From contig JABCYW010000003.1 of assembly GCA_013289985.1 (NCBI GenBank), positions 51,424 through 115,423 of the forward strand: a stretch of DNA of 64,000 bases, written 5' to 3'. Positions 46,071 through 54,921 of this stretch are shown one piece after another; position 1 is the stretch's first letter, and every line of letters starts with the position of its first letter. The notes beneath the pieces are model-generated. The model was not told the DNA's origin, did not search any database, and worked only from the letters and a program-made list of their open reading frames with translations. This stretch comes from Betaproteobacteria bacterium. Its GTDB lineage: Bacteria; Pseudomonadota; Gammaproteobacteria; Burkholderiales; Burkholderiaceae_C. Position numbers and translations under genes: made by a program.

Positions 46071-46823
46071 GTGGACACCCCCAACAGCTTCGAAGCTTTC
46101 CCGGCGCCGCGCCCTCCGGACCAGGGCGATCCACCGGATCCGGCCTGCGGCGCCCGCTGGCGCCAGCGGCCGGTCGCCTCCGAAAGCCGCGAGCATGTCG
46201 AGCTGCCGCTGCACATGCCCGACGACCCGCCCCTGCGCCCCTTGCGCGACGCTGACCTCTGGCTGCTCGCCAGGCGCGCGCGCGGCGCCACGCTGCACGT
46301 GGACCTCGAATTGCGCACGGCGCTCGTGCGCCAGGTCTTCCGGCGCGACTTCGTCTATGTCTCGCGGTTGCTGCACGCGCTGGAGGCCAGCCGCCGCGTG
46401 CAGGGCCTGGATCGCGCGCGCCTGGCCGACGCACTCGCCGCGCTCCAGCGCCGCGCCGACGACGTGCAGGCGCTGTTGCGTGGCCTCCAGGCCGACCTGG
46501 AGGCGCGAGTCGCCGCGCGGGCGCCCTCCGGCGCGCAGATCACGTTCGCGCGCCCGGCACGCTTCCTGGCGATGGTGGTCAGTCCCGCGGCCCAGCGCTA
46601 TCTCGCGTTGCTGATGCACGCCGACACCACGCTGGCCCAGCTCGAACGGGCCTGGCTCCTGGGCGTGGTCGACCCGGCCACCCGCACGGCGCTCACCGCC
46701 GATTGCCGACGGGCGCTGCACGGCTACAAGGATCTCGCTTCCGATCGCCGGGCGGACATCGGCGATCACGTGCGGGAGGTCAATGCGCAGCGCAAACGCG
46801 CGGCGGCGGGTGGCGACGGATGA
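46071..46823 (+). CDS. Helical protein of unknown function, possibly DUF1845/AcaB-like
   Basis: 250 residues. The GTG at 46071 is chosen because AAAGGAGG precedes it at five bases. After a Pro-rich N-terminus, the rest is mostly alpha-helical: LRDADLWLLARRARGATLHVDLELRTALVRQVFRRD, long helices (LLHALEASRRVQG), then MVVSPAAQRYLALLMHADTTLAQLERAWLLGVVD. This SP-x-A-x-x-Y-L…AD pattern reminds me of DUF1845 (AcaB) proteins linked to conjugative elements, but I cannot confirm it. No membrane segment or enzyme motif. It is divergent from the hybrid kinase. Confidence 0.6.
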   Translation: MDTPNSFEAFPAPRPPDQGDPPDPACGARWRQRPVASESREHVELPLHMPDDPPLRPLRDADLWLLARRARGATLHVDLELRTALVRQVFRRDFVYVSRLLHALEASRRVQGLDRARLADALAALQRRADDVQALLRGLQADLEARVAARAPSGAQITFARPARFLAMVVSPAAQRYLALLMHADTTLAQLERAWLLGVVDPATRTALTADCRRALHGYKDLASDRRADIGDHVREVNAQRKRAAAGGDG

Positions 46824-46902
46824 TCATGGCTTGCGGACGCGGGCGGGGCCTGACCCCGATCGTCGGCGAGCGCGGCCGGGGGCAGGTTCTCATGGAGTCA
46901 CG

Positions 46903-46950
46903 GCACGCATCGCTGCACGTATCGCGGCACTTGTCGCGGCACATATCGCG
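46903..46950. repeat. Four 12-bp tandem repeats
   Basis: Consensus GCACNTNTCGCG, four adjoining units: GCACGCATCGCT, GCACGTATCGCG, GCACTTGTCGCG, GCACATATCGCG. Between the gene at 46071 and the convergent bactofilin gene. Period 12 is close to one helical turn. Role unknown. Confidence 0.6.
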
Positions 46951-47003
46951 GCTTCCGAAGACCGCCCGGCGCGATCGGACGCGACGCCGGAACCTCGTGA
47001 ATG

Positions 47004-47642
47004 TCAGTCCTCGCACCGCTTCGCCACGCCCCGCAGCACCGCCCCTTCGTGCACCTCAAGCTGCCCGCTGCGCACATCGCCGTCCACGCGCGCGCCTGGC
47101 GCGAGCGTGAGCTTGCCGCGCGTGGTGATGACGGCGCCGCCAGCGCTCTCGCCCACGGTGCCGCACACGTAGACGTCGCCCGAGGCCACCAGCCGGCCCT
47201 TGAGGCTGGCACCGGAACGGATGACGACCGGGCCGTTCGTGCAGTGGATGTTGCCGACGACGTCGCCCACCAGCAGCAGCGCGCCGCAGCGCAGGTAGCC
47301 CCGTATGAGCGCGCCCGCCGGCACCACGAGCGCGTCTTCCAATTGCAGGCGCGCCGCCGGCGACGGCGACGCGCGCGTGACGGCCGATGCGGCCGAGGCG
47401 GCCGCATCGGGCACGGCCGCGGCGGAGGATGCCGCGCTCGCCGGCAGGGGATCGACGAACCGGCTGGCCGCCGTGTCCGTCGACCGGAGACGCCGCTCGG
47501 CGAACGAGGACTTCGCCATCGGCGAGTCGGTGTCGCGACCGCCACCAAGCCCCACCACCAGGGCCCGGCGATGCCGGGCGGCCAGCACGGCGGGAGAGGC
47601 CGGTGCCGGCTCGGGCGTGAGGTCGAGGTCCAGGGAGGTCAT
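47004..47642 (-). CDS. Bactofilin-type polymer-forming protein
   Basis: 212 residues from ATG 47642. An Ala-rich disordered N-terminus (about 1–105), then the bactofilin (PF04519) beta-helix: LEDALVVPAGALIRGYLRCG, VVGNIHCTNGPVVIRSGASL, KGRLVASGDVYVCGTVGES, GGAVITTRGKLTLAPGARVD, GDVRSGQLEVHEGA. The G-x-V/I repeats every 17–18 residues mark rungs of the solenoid. Bactofilins polymerise at the membrane and organise cell shape or wall enzymes. No ribosome-binding site is clear for the ATG. Confidence 0.7.
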   Translation of the reverse strand: MTSLDLDLTPEPAPASPAVLAARHRRALVVGLGGGRDTDSPMAKSSFAERRLRSTDTAASRFVDPLPASAASSAAAVPDAAASAASAVTRASPSPAARLQLEDALVVPAGALIRGYLRCGALLLVGDVVGNIHCTNGPVVIRSGASLKGRLVASGDVYVCGTVGESAGGAVITTRGKLTLAPGARVDGDVRSGQLEVHEGAVLRGVAKRCED

Positions 47643-48318
47643 CGCCGGCCGCCGCCCGATTCGCCGGCGCCGCGTACCGGCAGTCTCACGGCTGGCGCAA
47701 TCCTGCCCCGCCCGGGCGAGGCAGGCACGCCGGAACACTGGCGGACGACGGGGAGGCGCGCGGCGGTCATGGCAAGGACTTCTGGCGACGGGATCCTTTG
47801 CCTCCATGTTGCGCCGGATCACCGGTTTCCGCCGACGCCGACAGTCCCCAAAATCGGGCATTTGGCGCCGCGCGGCTTATCCAGGCGGCGCGCAGTCGTA
47901 TCAGTGTGTATCGCCACGGCCTTCCGGATTCAACTGTCCAGCGAATCGGCCGATGAACAGTCGCAGCGCGCGCTGGCGCGCCACGCCTTGCCAGCCTTTC
48001 ACCGGCCGGAGAAGGCCGGTCGCCTTGCAGCGCGAACTACCGGATGCAGCGTGCGGACGGCGGCCCGGCCGTCACCGCGAACGCCTGCCAAGCTTGCGCG
48101 CCGCCGGTCGAACCCTCGACACGGCGGCCGCCCCGAGTGACGCTTCCCGGCCCCAACGCCGGGCGTCGCGACAGACGACGCCGTCAAGCACGTCGTCCGT
48201 CCTTGCGCGCCTCCGACTTCGGTCGGGGGCGTCTTTCTTTCGGGCTTTACCTCATGGCGCGCGCCACGGGCGCGGCGCTTGCCGCCCGGGCGGGTCGAAA
48301 ACCAAGCCCACACTTCCC
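47643..48318 (+). other. Gene-free region with orphan hairpins; candidate small-RNA locus
   Basis: 676 bases with no convincing gene. It carries CCCGGC-CCCAAC-GCCGGG at about 48150–48167, then a strong plus-strand terminator at 48207–48240, with no coding frame ending shortly before it. Either a noncoding transcript ends there, or it is a leader/attenuator of the DUF72 gene that starts 79 bases later. No promoter is obvious. Confidence 0.4.
48207..48240 (+). terminator. Strong rho-independent terminator with UUCG loop, no gene upstream
   Basis: GCGCCTCCGAC (48207–48217), TTCG loop, GTCGGGGGCGT (48222–48232), then CTTTCTTT. Eleven pairs (three of them G-U type) closed by a UUCG tetraloop. The reverse strand has no T-run, so it works on plus-strand transcripts only. 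Confidence 0.8.
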
Positions 48319-49083
48319 ATGTACATCGGCACGGCAGCCTGCAGCCTCCCGCGCGCGCTCGCGAACGAATTTCCAGGCAATGGCGAGCACCTCGAGCGCT
48401 ACGCGCGCCGCTTCCCCTGCGTCGAGATCAACTCGTCCTTCTACCGGCCGCATCGCGTCGGGACCTACGCGCGCTGGGCCGCCATGACTCCGCCGCATTT
48501 CCGCTTCGCGGTCAAGCTCCCGCGCGCGATCACGCACGACGCGCGCCTGCGCGGCGCCCACAAGCTCCTGCAGGAATTTCTGGCCCAGATTGCCGGCCTC
48601 GGCGACCGGATGGGCGTGCTGCTGGTGCAATTGCCGCCCTCGTTGCCTTGGGAAGCCCGGGTCGCGAACGCCTTCTTCGACCTGCTGCGCGAATCCTGGG
48701 CCGGCCCGGTGGCCTGCGAGCCACGCCATGCGACCTGGTTCGCCCCGGCGGCCGACCGAGCGCTGGCGCGGATGCGCATCAGCCGCGTGGCCGCCGATCC
48801 GGCACGCCGCCCCGAAGCGGCGCGCCCCGGCGGCTGGCTGGGGCCGGCAGGCGACGGCGTCGGGGCCCTGCTCTACCATCGCTGGCACGGCTCGCCGCGG
48901 ATGTACTCGTCGGCCTACGACGAAGCCTGGCTGGCGCGACAGGCCGCCGAGCTCGCGGGCTGGGCCGCCGGCAGCGTGCCCTGGGTGATCTTCGACAACA
49001 CGGCGGCCGGCGCGGCGACCGGCAACGCGCTCGCGCTGCAGTCGCTCTGCGCCGCCGCGGCGCCGGCGATCACAGTGACTTGA
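48319..49083 (+). CDS. DUF72 family protein
   Basis: 254 residues, TIM-barrel-like PF01904/YecE type. Begins MYIGTAACSLPRALANEF with the typical LERYARRFPCVEINSSFYRPH; later FRFAVKLPRAITHDARL, LLVQLPPSLPW, CEPRHATWF and the end HRWHGSPRMYSSAYDE and WVIFDNTAAGAATGNAL are family-conserved. Biochemical function not established. A strong terminator lies 79 bases upstream. Overlaps the convergent SHOCT gene by 14 bases. Confidence 0.85.
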   Translation: MYIGTAACSLPRALANEFPGNGEHLERYARRFPCVEINSSFYRPHRVGTYARWAAMTPPHFRFAVKLPRAITHDARLRGAHKLLQEFLAQIAGLGDRMGVLLVQLPPSLPWEARVANAFFDLLRESWAGPVACEPRHATWFAPAADRALARMRISRVAADPARRPEAARPGGWLGPAGDGVGALLYHRWHGSPRMYSSAYDEAWLARQAAELAGWAAGSVPWVIFDNTAAGAATGNALALQSLCAAAAPAITVT

Positions 49084-50017
49084 TGATCTCCGCGCGCTTC
49101 TTCTCGTACTCGGGCTTGGTGATCAGGCCCTTGTCGTAGAGGCGCTTGATGTTGAGCAGTCGCTGCTCGGCATCGCTGGCCGCGGGCGGGGCCGGCGGCA
49201 CGGGCGCCACCGCGGGCGCGGCAGGCGCCACCGGCACGGCGGCGGGCGCGGGCGGGGCCGGCGGCACGACCATCGGAACCAGGGGCGCCGCGGGCAGCGT
49301 CACGGCGGCCGGCGTCTGGGCGCGGGGCGCCACGGCCGGCGCCGCTGGCGCGGCCTGCACCGTGTCGAGCACCAGCCAGTCGGCCCGCTTGTTGGTGGCG
49401 GCAGGGCTCTGGATCTGTGCCGAGCCCGGCGCCGTGCGCGAGCCCACGGTGAAGTGCGGCGCCATGCCGCTGCCGCGCGCGGCGTCGTAGAAGTCGTTGC
49501 GCGCGTCGTGCACGATCAGGTTCAGGTGGCCGTCCACCGCGAACAGCCGCGCCGTGACGGCGCTGATGCTGTAGAACGAGTTGTCCTCGTGGCGGGCCGA
49601 GCTCACCAGCGCCACGTCCTGGTCGGCGCGCGCGTGGGCCAGCGCCTCGGTGAGCGCGGGCACGATGCTTTGCAGTTCGTCGATGGCGAACAGCGGCCTG
49701 GTCGCCCCGTTGCGCAACAGTTGCACCTGCTGCAGCCACGCGTGCAGCGTGTTCGGCTCCACGGTAAACGGATGCTGGTTGTCGGGCGTGCCGGGCTCGC
49801 GCGCCACGAGCTCGACAGTGGTGTAGTCGGAGATGCGCCACAGCTGGCGCCCGGTGGTGCCCTTGACGACCGGCGCGGTGTTCGACACGGCGGTGGGGGA
49901 CTCGGCGGCGAGGACCGGCGCGGTCGACGCGGCGAGTGCGCCCAGCAGCACGGCGGAGCCGAAGACGACGCGGGCGCCGGCCGACAGGAAGGGTTTGCGA
50001 AGGGCCGCGAGCGTCAT
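49070..50017 (-). CDS. Exported protein with C-terminal SHOCT domain
   Basis: 315 residues. Signal or anchor helix at about 15–38 (ARVVFGSAVLLGALAAS). The globular middle (about 55–205) has no family I know; it includes WRISDYTTVELVAREPG and HEDNSFYSISAVTARLFAV. A long Ala/Pro linker (about 210–285, PPAPPAPAAVPVAPAAP) leads to SHOCT (LLNIKRLYDKGLITKPEYEK), a short helical oligomerisation module. Likely periplasmic, perhaps bridging to the wall. Followed on the same strand by nothing. Confidence 0.7.
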   Translation of the reverse strand: MTLAALRKPFLSAGARVVFGSAVLLGALAASTAPVLAAESPTAVSNTAPVVKGTTGRQLWRISDYTTVELVAREPGTPDNQHPFTVEPNTLHAWLQQVQLLRNGATRPLFAIDELQSIVPALTEALAHARADQDVALVSSARHEDNSFYSISAVTARLFAVDGHLNLIVHDARNDFYDAARGSGMAPHFTVGSRTAPGSAQIQSPAATNKRADWLVLDTVQAAPAAPAVAPRAQTPAAVTLPAAPLVPMVVPPAPPAPAAVPVAPAAPAVAPVPPAPPAASDAEQRLLNIKRLYDKGLITKPEYEKKRAEIIKSL

Positions 50018-50113
50018 CGAAGGGTCTCCAGTGTTGTTCGAAGCGGGCATCGCCGTCTGCGCAAGCCGCGCGTGCACTCTAACGCAGGCCGGCAGTGCGC
50101 GCTTCGCCGAGTG

Positions 50114-51142
50114 TCAGAGAACCACCGGCTCGGGCTCCAGCCGGATGCCGAAGCGGCCGTAGACGCTCTCCTGGATCGCCTTGGCCAGCGTCACCACCTC
50201 GGCACCGATCGCGTCGCCGCGGTTGACCAGCACCAGCGCCTGCTTCTCGTAGACCCCGGCCCGCCCGATGGACTTGCCCTTCCAGCCGCAGGCGTCGATG
50301 AGCCAGCCGGCGGCCAGCTTGAACGTGCCGTCGGCCATCGGGTAGTGCACCACGTGCGGATCGCGGCCGATGATGTCGCGGCACTGGTCCTCGGTGACGA
50401 TGGGGTTCTTGAAGAAGCTGCCGGCATTGCCGATCACCGCCGGGTCGGGCAGCTTGGCGCGGCGGATGGCGCAGACCCAGTCGTGGACCTGGCGCGGCGT
50501 CGGCTCGGCGATGCCCGTCTCGGCCACCTTGCGCTCCAGCTCGAGGTAGCCCAGCACCGGTCGCCACGGGCGCGGCAGGCGGAAGCGCACGCGCGTGATG
50601 ACGGCCTTGCCGGCCAGCACGTTCTTGAACACGCTGTCGCGGTAGCCGAACAGGCACTGCGCGCGATCGAGCGTGATGCCCAGGCCGGTGACCAGGTCGA
50701 CGCCGTCGAGCGAGTCGAAGCGGTCGGCCATCTCCAGGCCGTAGGCGCCGATGTTCTGCACCGGCGCGGCGCCCACGGTGCCGGGAATGAGCGCGAGGTT
50801 CTCCAGCCCCGGCCAGCCGCGCTCCAGCGTGGCGGTGACGACGTCGTGCCAGGTGAGGCCCGCGCCGGCCTCGACGATGAAGGCGTCGGCGCGCGTCTCC
50901 ACCAGGCGCAGGCCGTCGACCTCCACCTTCAGCACCACCTCGTCGACGTCGCGCGTGAGGACGAGGTTGCTGCCGCCGCCCAGCACCAGCTTGGCCGCCC
51001 GGCCCACCTCGGGCGAGTCGAGCACGCGCCGCACGTCGGCGTCGCCGCGGATGCGCGCCAGGCGGCGCGCGCAGGCGGGCAGGCCGAAGGTGTTCAAGGC
51101 CTTCAGTGAAACATCGGATTCGAGCCAGGGGGCTGGGGACAT
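50114..51142 (-). CDS. murB: UDP-N-acetylenolpyruvoylglucosamine reductase
   Basis: 342 residues, type I MurB length. FAD-binding block [38 protein letters not shown], and the proton-donor Ser in [13 protein letters not shown]. It reduces UDP-GlcNAc-enolpyruvate to UDP-MurNAc with NADPH in peptidoglycan synthesis. ATG 51142 is preferred over the in-frame extension to 51325. Divergent from yajQ 58 bases away, an arrangement seen in Burkholderiales. Confidence 0.93.
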   Translation of the reverse strand: MSPAPWLESDVSLKALNTFGLPACARRLARIRGDADVRRVLDSPEVGRAAKLVLGGGSNLVLTRDVDEVVLKVEVDGLRLVETRADAFIVEAGAGLTWHDVVTATLERGWPGLENLALIPGTVGAAPVQNIGAYGLEMADRFDSLDGVDLVTGLGITLDRAQCLFGYRDSVFKNVLAGKAVITRVRFRLPRPWRPVLGYLELERKVAETGIAEPTPRQVHDWVCAIRRAKLPDPAVIGNAGSFFKNPIVTEDQCRDIIGRDPHVVHYPMADGTFKLAAGWLIDACGWKGKSIGRAGVYEKQALVLVNRGDAIGAEVVTLAKAIQESVYGRFGIRLEPEPVVL

Positions 51143-51200
51143 GGCAGAATTTTCGCAGGTCCTGCACCATCCCTCTTTTTCGCCCTCCGGAAATCCTTCA

Positions 51201-51695
51201 ATGCCCAGCTTCGACGTCCTCCTCGAACCCGACATGCCCGCCGTCAAGAACTCGGTCGACAACACCAGGAAGGAGATCGGCACCCGCTTCGACTTCAAGG
51301 GCACCAGCGCGTCCGTGGAGCTCAAGGAAAAGGAGAAGGAGATCTACCTGGTGGGCGACAGCGACTTCCAGATCGAGCAGATCAGCACCGTGTTGCTGGG
51401 CAAGCTCAGCAAGCAGAACGTCGTGGCCAGCTTCCTCGACATGGAAGCCAAGATCGAGAAGATCGGCGGCGACAAGGTGCGCCAGGTCTACAAGATCAAG
51501 GCCGGCATCGATGCCCCCCTGGCCAAGAAGATCGTCACGGCGATCAAGGAAGCCAAGCTGAAGGTGCAGGCCAGCATCCAGGGCGACACCGTGCGAGTCA
51601 ACGGCAAGAACCGCGACGACCTGCAGGTGGGCATCGCGTTGCTGCGCAAGGAATTCCCCGATCAGCCGTTCAAGTACGAGAACTTCAGGGACTAG
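51201..51695 (+). CDS. yajQ: YajQ-family nucleotide-binding protein
   Basis: 164 residues, full length. [40 protein letters not shown] and the C-terminal [20 protein letters not shown] are family-defining; two ferredoxin-like alpha/beta halves. Known as a cyclic di-GMP or nucleotide-binding effector in several bacteria. The ATG follows CCGGAAATCC. Confidence 0.93.
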   Translation: MPSFDVLLEPDMPAVKNSVDNTRKEIGTRFDFKGTSASVELKEKEKEIYLVGDSDFQIEQISTVLLGKLSKQNVVASFLDMEAKIEKIGGDKVRQVYKIKAGIDAPLAKKIVTAIKEAKLKVQASIQGDTVRVNGKNRDDLQVGIALLRKEFPDQPFKYENFRD

Positions 51696-51707
51696 CCAGG
51701 GACGACG

Positions 51708-52127
51708 TCACGCCTGCCATGGGTTGATGACGGCCGCGCCCGCGGCCTCGAACGGGCCTGTGTCCCGGGTGGCGACGACGAATCCGTTGGCTATCGCGAT
51801 GGCGGCGATGTAGCCGTCCGCCGTGGCGACGGCCAAACCCGAAGTTCGGGCTTCGGCCATCAGCCCCGCATAGGCCTGCGTGCAAGCCAGATCGAACGGC
51901 AGCACGCGGCCGGCAAACAACGGCAGCACGCGCCTTTCCAGGTTTTCCTGCAGCCCCGTGCGTCGCCTGCCCGCAGGCAGCAGCGCGACCCCTGCACGCA
52001 GCTCCGCCACCGTGACGGCCGAGAGATACAGCGTCTCCATGGCCTGCGCGTCGAGCCAGGCGATCACCCGCGGCTCGGGTGCGCGGCGCAACGGCTCCGA
52101 CATCACGTTGGTGTCGAGCAGGATCAT
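51708..52127 (-). CDS. PIN-domain toxin (FitB/VapC type)
   Basis: 139 residues. PIN acidic residues: Asp5 in MILLDTNVMSE, a central Glu in SAVTVAELRAGV, Asp in VATADGYIAAIA and VATRDTGPFE. FitB-like proteins are Mg2+-dependent ribonucleases. Its ATG overlaps the antitoxin stop by four bases. 13 bases separate its stop from the convergent yajQ. Confidence 0.85.
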   Translation of the reverse strand: MILLDTNVMSEPLRRAPEPRVIAWLDAQAMETLYLSAVTVAELRAGVALLPAGRRRTGLQENLERRVLPLFAGRVLPFDLACTQAYAGLMAEARTSGLAVATADGYIAAIAIANGFVVATRDTGPFEAAGAAVINPWQA

Positions 52128-52378
52128 TCGAAGCTCACCGTGCGGGAAGGCGTCTTGTCGCGCACCTGCTCGAACACCGCGAACTCCTCATCGCTGAGCT
52201 TCGCCTGGCGGCCCATGTCGGCCAGGAGCGAACCCAGCTTCAAGCCCCCCTGGGGACTGATCGCGGCCTCCAGGATCGCCCGCACCTCGGCCTCCATGCT
52301 CTGGCCATGTTGGGCCGCACGAACGCGGAGCGCGCGGTGCACTTCCTCGGAAAGGTTGCGAACTGTCAGCATGGCCAT
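52124..52378 (-). CDS. FitA/VapB-type ribbon-helix-helix antitoxin
   Basis: 84 residues from the ATG at 52378, with GAGGTG upstream (an earlier in-frame ATG is possible). N-terminal MLTVRNLSEEVHRALRVRA, QHGQSMEAEVRAILEAA is the FitA/Arc-like DNA-binding domain; the C-terminus (SDEEFAVFEQVRDKTPSRTV) would wrap the toxin. The operator palindrome at 52391–52413 is expected to be its autoregulation site. Confidence 0.85.
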   Translation of the reverse strand: MAMLTVRNLSEEVHRALRVRAAQHGQSMEAEVRAILEAAISPQGGLKLGSLLADMGRQAKLSDEEFAVFEQVRDKTPSRTVSFE

Positions 52379-52390
52379 GGCAATCACCTC

Positions 52391-52413
52391 GAATGCATTC
52401 GATGCATGCATTC
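52391..52413. promoter_or_regulatory. Toxin–antitoxin operator palindrome
   Basis: GAATGCAT-N7-ATGCATTC, perfect 8-bp arms, 13 bases before the antitoxin ATG; a third TGCATTC follows at 52422–52428. A TAGAAT on the minus strand (52415–52410) may be the -10. Overlap of operator and promoter fits autoregulated TA pairs. Confidence 0.65.
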
Positions 52414-52562
52414 TACATATTTGCATTCAAGCATGTCGGCGAGAACCGTCGACCATGAAGCGCGCGCCGCGCCTGAGCGTTGGCGCCGCCGCTGCAGGCC
52501 CATGCGAGGCACCGTCGTTCAGATCGAAACGATCGACGGCGACAAGGTTCCCGGAGACGCTG

Positions 52563-52973
52563 CTAATCCTTGCCCGGATCGATGGCGCCGTAAGCCTTTG
52601 CGAAGGCGTCGATGACATCGCGCACGACGAGACGTTGCTGCGTGGGCAGGCTCAGGAAGTTCTCGATGGTCTCGCGCTCGGCGTACGTCACCCGGTCTTC
52701 CCACTCTCGCCGCCGCTCGGCGGCAGTCAAGCGCTTGGCGGAACCGAATTGCAGCGCATGCGGATCGACCTTCAGCACGGCCGCGAGTATCAAGAGCTTG
52801 TCCTGGCGAGGGATTGCCTTGCCGTTGATCCAGTCCGTGGCCGCCTGGAGACTGACGGGCTTCTGATTCCACTTGCGGTTGAAGGCGTGCCAGAGCTCCG
52901 TCTTGCTGCCCTTCATTCCGGCAGCCTTCATGGCCGCCCTCAGACGTTCTCCGAATTCGTCCTGCGCTGTCAT
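52563..52973 (-). CDS. XRE-like helix-turn-helix regulator, small
   Basis: 136 residues. N-terminal about 70 residues look like a Cro/CI-type helix-turn-helix (FGERLRAAMKAAGMKGSKTE, LQAATDWINGKAIPRQDKLL), then a helical region (LTAAERRREWEDRVTYAERE, LSLPTQQRLVVRDVI). Divergent from hsdM across 106 bases with CTTGATA repeats, so it may control the restriction-modification operon. Prophage origin also possible. Confidence 0.65.
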   Translation of the reverse strand: MTAQDEFGERLRAAMKAAGMKGSKTELWHAFNRKWNQKPVSLQAATDWINGKAIPRQDKLLILAAVLKVDPHALQFGSAKRLTAAERRREWEDRVTYAERETIENFLSLPTQQRLVVRDVIDAFAKAYGAIDPGKD

Positions 52974-53016
52974 GAGAGGACGCTACTGAGTGCGCGACCG
53001 GACAAATCATGTTTTG

Positions 53017-53047
53017 CTTGATAATTGATTCACGTTTCACTTGATAT
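53017..53047. promoter_or_regulatory. hsdM promoter with CTTGATA repeats
   Basis: CTTGATA at 53017–53023 and 53040–53046, 23 bases apart (two helical turns). On the plus strand TTGATA (53018–53023), 18 bases, TGATAT (53042–53047) is a plausible hsdM promoter whose -35 and -10 coincide with the repeats, so a dimeric HTH protein could compete with polymerase. The gap is strikingly AT-rich. Confidence 0.45.
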
Positions 53048-53079
53048 CTGCGCCTCCTTCGAGTGCGTCGCGCCGCCCG

Positions 53080-54921
53080 ATGAATCATCAAGCCTTGTCG
53101 TCTTTCATCTGGTCGGTTGCCGATCTGTTGCGCGGCGACTACCGCCAGAGTGAATACGGCAAGGTCATCCTGCCCTTCACCGTGCTGCGCCGACTCGACT
53201 GCGTGCTCGGGTCAACCAAGGCAGCGGTGCTCGCGGAACTGGACTCCAAGTCAAAGGCGGGCCTGAGCGCCGACCTCTTCCTGCTGCGCAAGGCGGGCCA
53301 GAGCTTCTACAACACGTCGCGGCTCGACCTGGTGAAGTTGCTGGGCGACCAGGACCACATCCGCCAGAACCTGCACGCGTATATCGAGGCCTTCTCGCCG
53401 GCGGCGCGCGACATCTTCGAGCGCTTCGATTTCTACGCTCAGATCGAGCGCCTGTCGAAGGCGAACCTGCTCTACCTCGTCATCGAGAAGTTCAGCAACA
53501 TCGACCTGCACCCCACGGTCGTCGACAACGCGAGCATGGGCCTCGTGTTCGAGGAACTGATCCGCAAGTTCGCCGAAATCTCCAACGAGACCGCCGGCGA
53601 GCACTTCACCCCGCGCGAGGTCATTCGCCTGATGGTGAACCTGCTCTTCGTCGAGGACGACGACGTGCTCACGCCCGGCAACGCCGTCGTGCGAACCCTG
53701 TACGACCCGACAGCCGGCACCGGCGGCATGCTGTCGATGGCCGACGAATACCTGTCGGAGCACAACCCCCAGGCGCGGCTGACCTTGCACGGCCAGGAAC
53801 TCAACGACGAGAGCTACGCCATCTGCAAGGCGGACATGCTGATCAAGGGCCAGAACATCGAGAACATCATCGCCGGCAACACGCTCAGCGATGATGGACA
53901 CAGCAGCCGGAAGTTCGACTACATGCTTTCGAATCCGCCCTTCGGCGTCGAATGGAAGAAGGTCGAGAAGGCGGTGCGCGCGGAGCACGACCAGAAAGGC
54001 TTCGACGGCCGCTTCGGCCCCGGCCTGCCGCGCGTCAGCGACGGCTCGATGCTGTTCCTGATGCACCTGCTGTCCAAGATGCGTCCCGCCGTGGATGGCG
54101 GCAGCCGCTTCGGCATCGTGCTCAACGGCTCACCGCTGTTCACGGGCGGCGCCGGCAGCGGTGAGAGCGAGATCCGCCGCTACGTGCTGGAGAACGACCT
54201 GGTGGAGGCCATCGTCGGGCTGCCCACCGACATGTTCTACAACACGGGCATCAGCACCTACGTGTGGATCCTGTCCAACCGCAAGCCGGCCGATCGCAAG
54301 GGCTTCGTGCAACTGATCGATGCGAGCGGGTTCTGGCAGAAGATGCGCAAGAGCTTGGGCTCGAAGCGCAAGGAGATGAGCGAGGCGCACATCGCCACGG
54401 TCACGCGCCTGTTCGGGGACTTCGTCGAGGCAGAGGCAATCACGGTCTTGGATGCAACAGGTCAGGTCGTCGGCGAGCCGCAGCTTGTCACCAGCACCGA
54501 CCAGGCGCCCGGCGCCCCCGAGGCCGGACGGCTCAAACGCGTACCTATCTCGCGAATCTTCCGCAATGAGGCGTTTGGCTACACAACGATCACGGTGGAG
54601 CGTCCGTTGAGAGACAGAGCTGGCGCGCCGGTGCTCGGTGCCAAGGGCAAGCAGAAAGCCAAGCCGCAGTCCGACGGCGCGTTACGCGATACGGAGAACG
54701 TGCCGCTGGCCGAGGATATCCAGGCTTACTTCGAACGTGAGGTGCTGCCGCACGCAGCGGACGCTTGGATCGATAACGAAAAGAGCAAGGTCGGGTACGA
54801 GATTCCGTTCAACAAGCACTTCTATGTCTTCGAACCTCCGCGCAGCTTGCATGCCATCGATGAGGAGTTGAAGACATTGACCACCAGCATCATGAAGATG
54901 TTGGAGGATTTGACCGAATGA
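53080..54921 (+). CDS. hsdM: Type I restriction-modification DNA methyltransferase subunit
   Basis: 613 residues. N-terminal helical HsdM_N ([32 protein letters not shown]), then the SAM-dependent N6-adenine methyltransferase core: [11 protein letters not shown], motif [14 protein letters not shown] and catalytic NPPF at 285–288 ([10 protein letters not shown]). The C-terminal extension beyond 480 is typical of this HsdM branch. ATG 53080 chosen as [11 protein letters not shown] matches relatives. Overlaps hsdS by four bases; operon hsdM-hsdS-hsdR. Confidence 0.93.
   Translation: MNHQALSSFIWSVADLLRGDYRQSEYGKVILPFTVLRRLDCVLGSTKAAVLAELDSKSKAGLSADLFLLRKAGQSFYNTSRLDLVKLLGDQDHIRQNLHAYIEAFSPAARDIFERFDFYAQIERLSKANLLYLVIEKFSNIDLHPTVVDNASMGLVFEELIRKFAEISNETAGEHFTPREVIRLMVNLLFVEDDDVLTPGNAVVRTLYDPTAGTGGMLSMADEYLSEHNPQARLTLHGQELNDESYAICKADMLIKGQNIENIIAGNTLSDDGHSSRKFDYMLSNPPFGVEWKKVEKAVRAEHDQKGFDGRFGPGLPRVSDGSMLFLMHLLSKMRPAVDGGSRFGIVLNGSPLFTGGAGSGESEIRRYVLENDLVEAIVGLPTDMFYNTGISTYVWILSNRKPADRKGFVQLIDASGFWQKMRKSLGSKRKEMSEAHIATVTRLFGDFVEAEAITVLDATGQVVGEPQLVTSTDQAPGAPEAGRLKRVPISRIFRNEAFGYTTITVERPLRDRAGAPVLGAKGKQKAKPQSDGALRDTENVPLAEDIQAYFEREVLPHAADAWIDNEKSKVGYEIPFNKHFYVFEPPRSLHAIDEELKTLTTSIMKMLEDLTE

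Noticed and set aside
48100..48125. GGTCGAACC stretch resembling a tRNA T-loop
   Set aside because: No matching stems or cloverleaf could be built around it on either strand.
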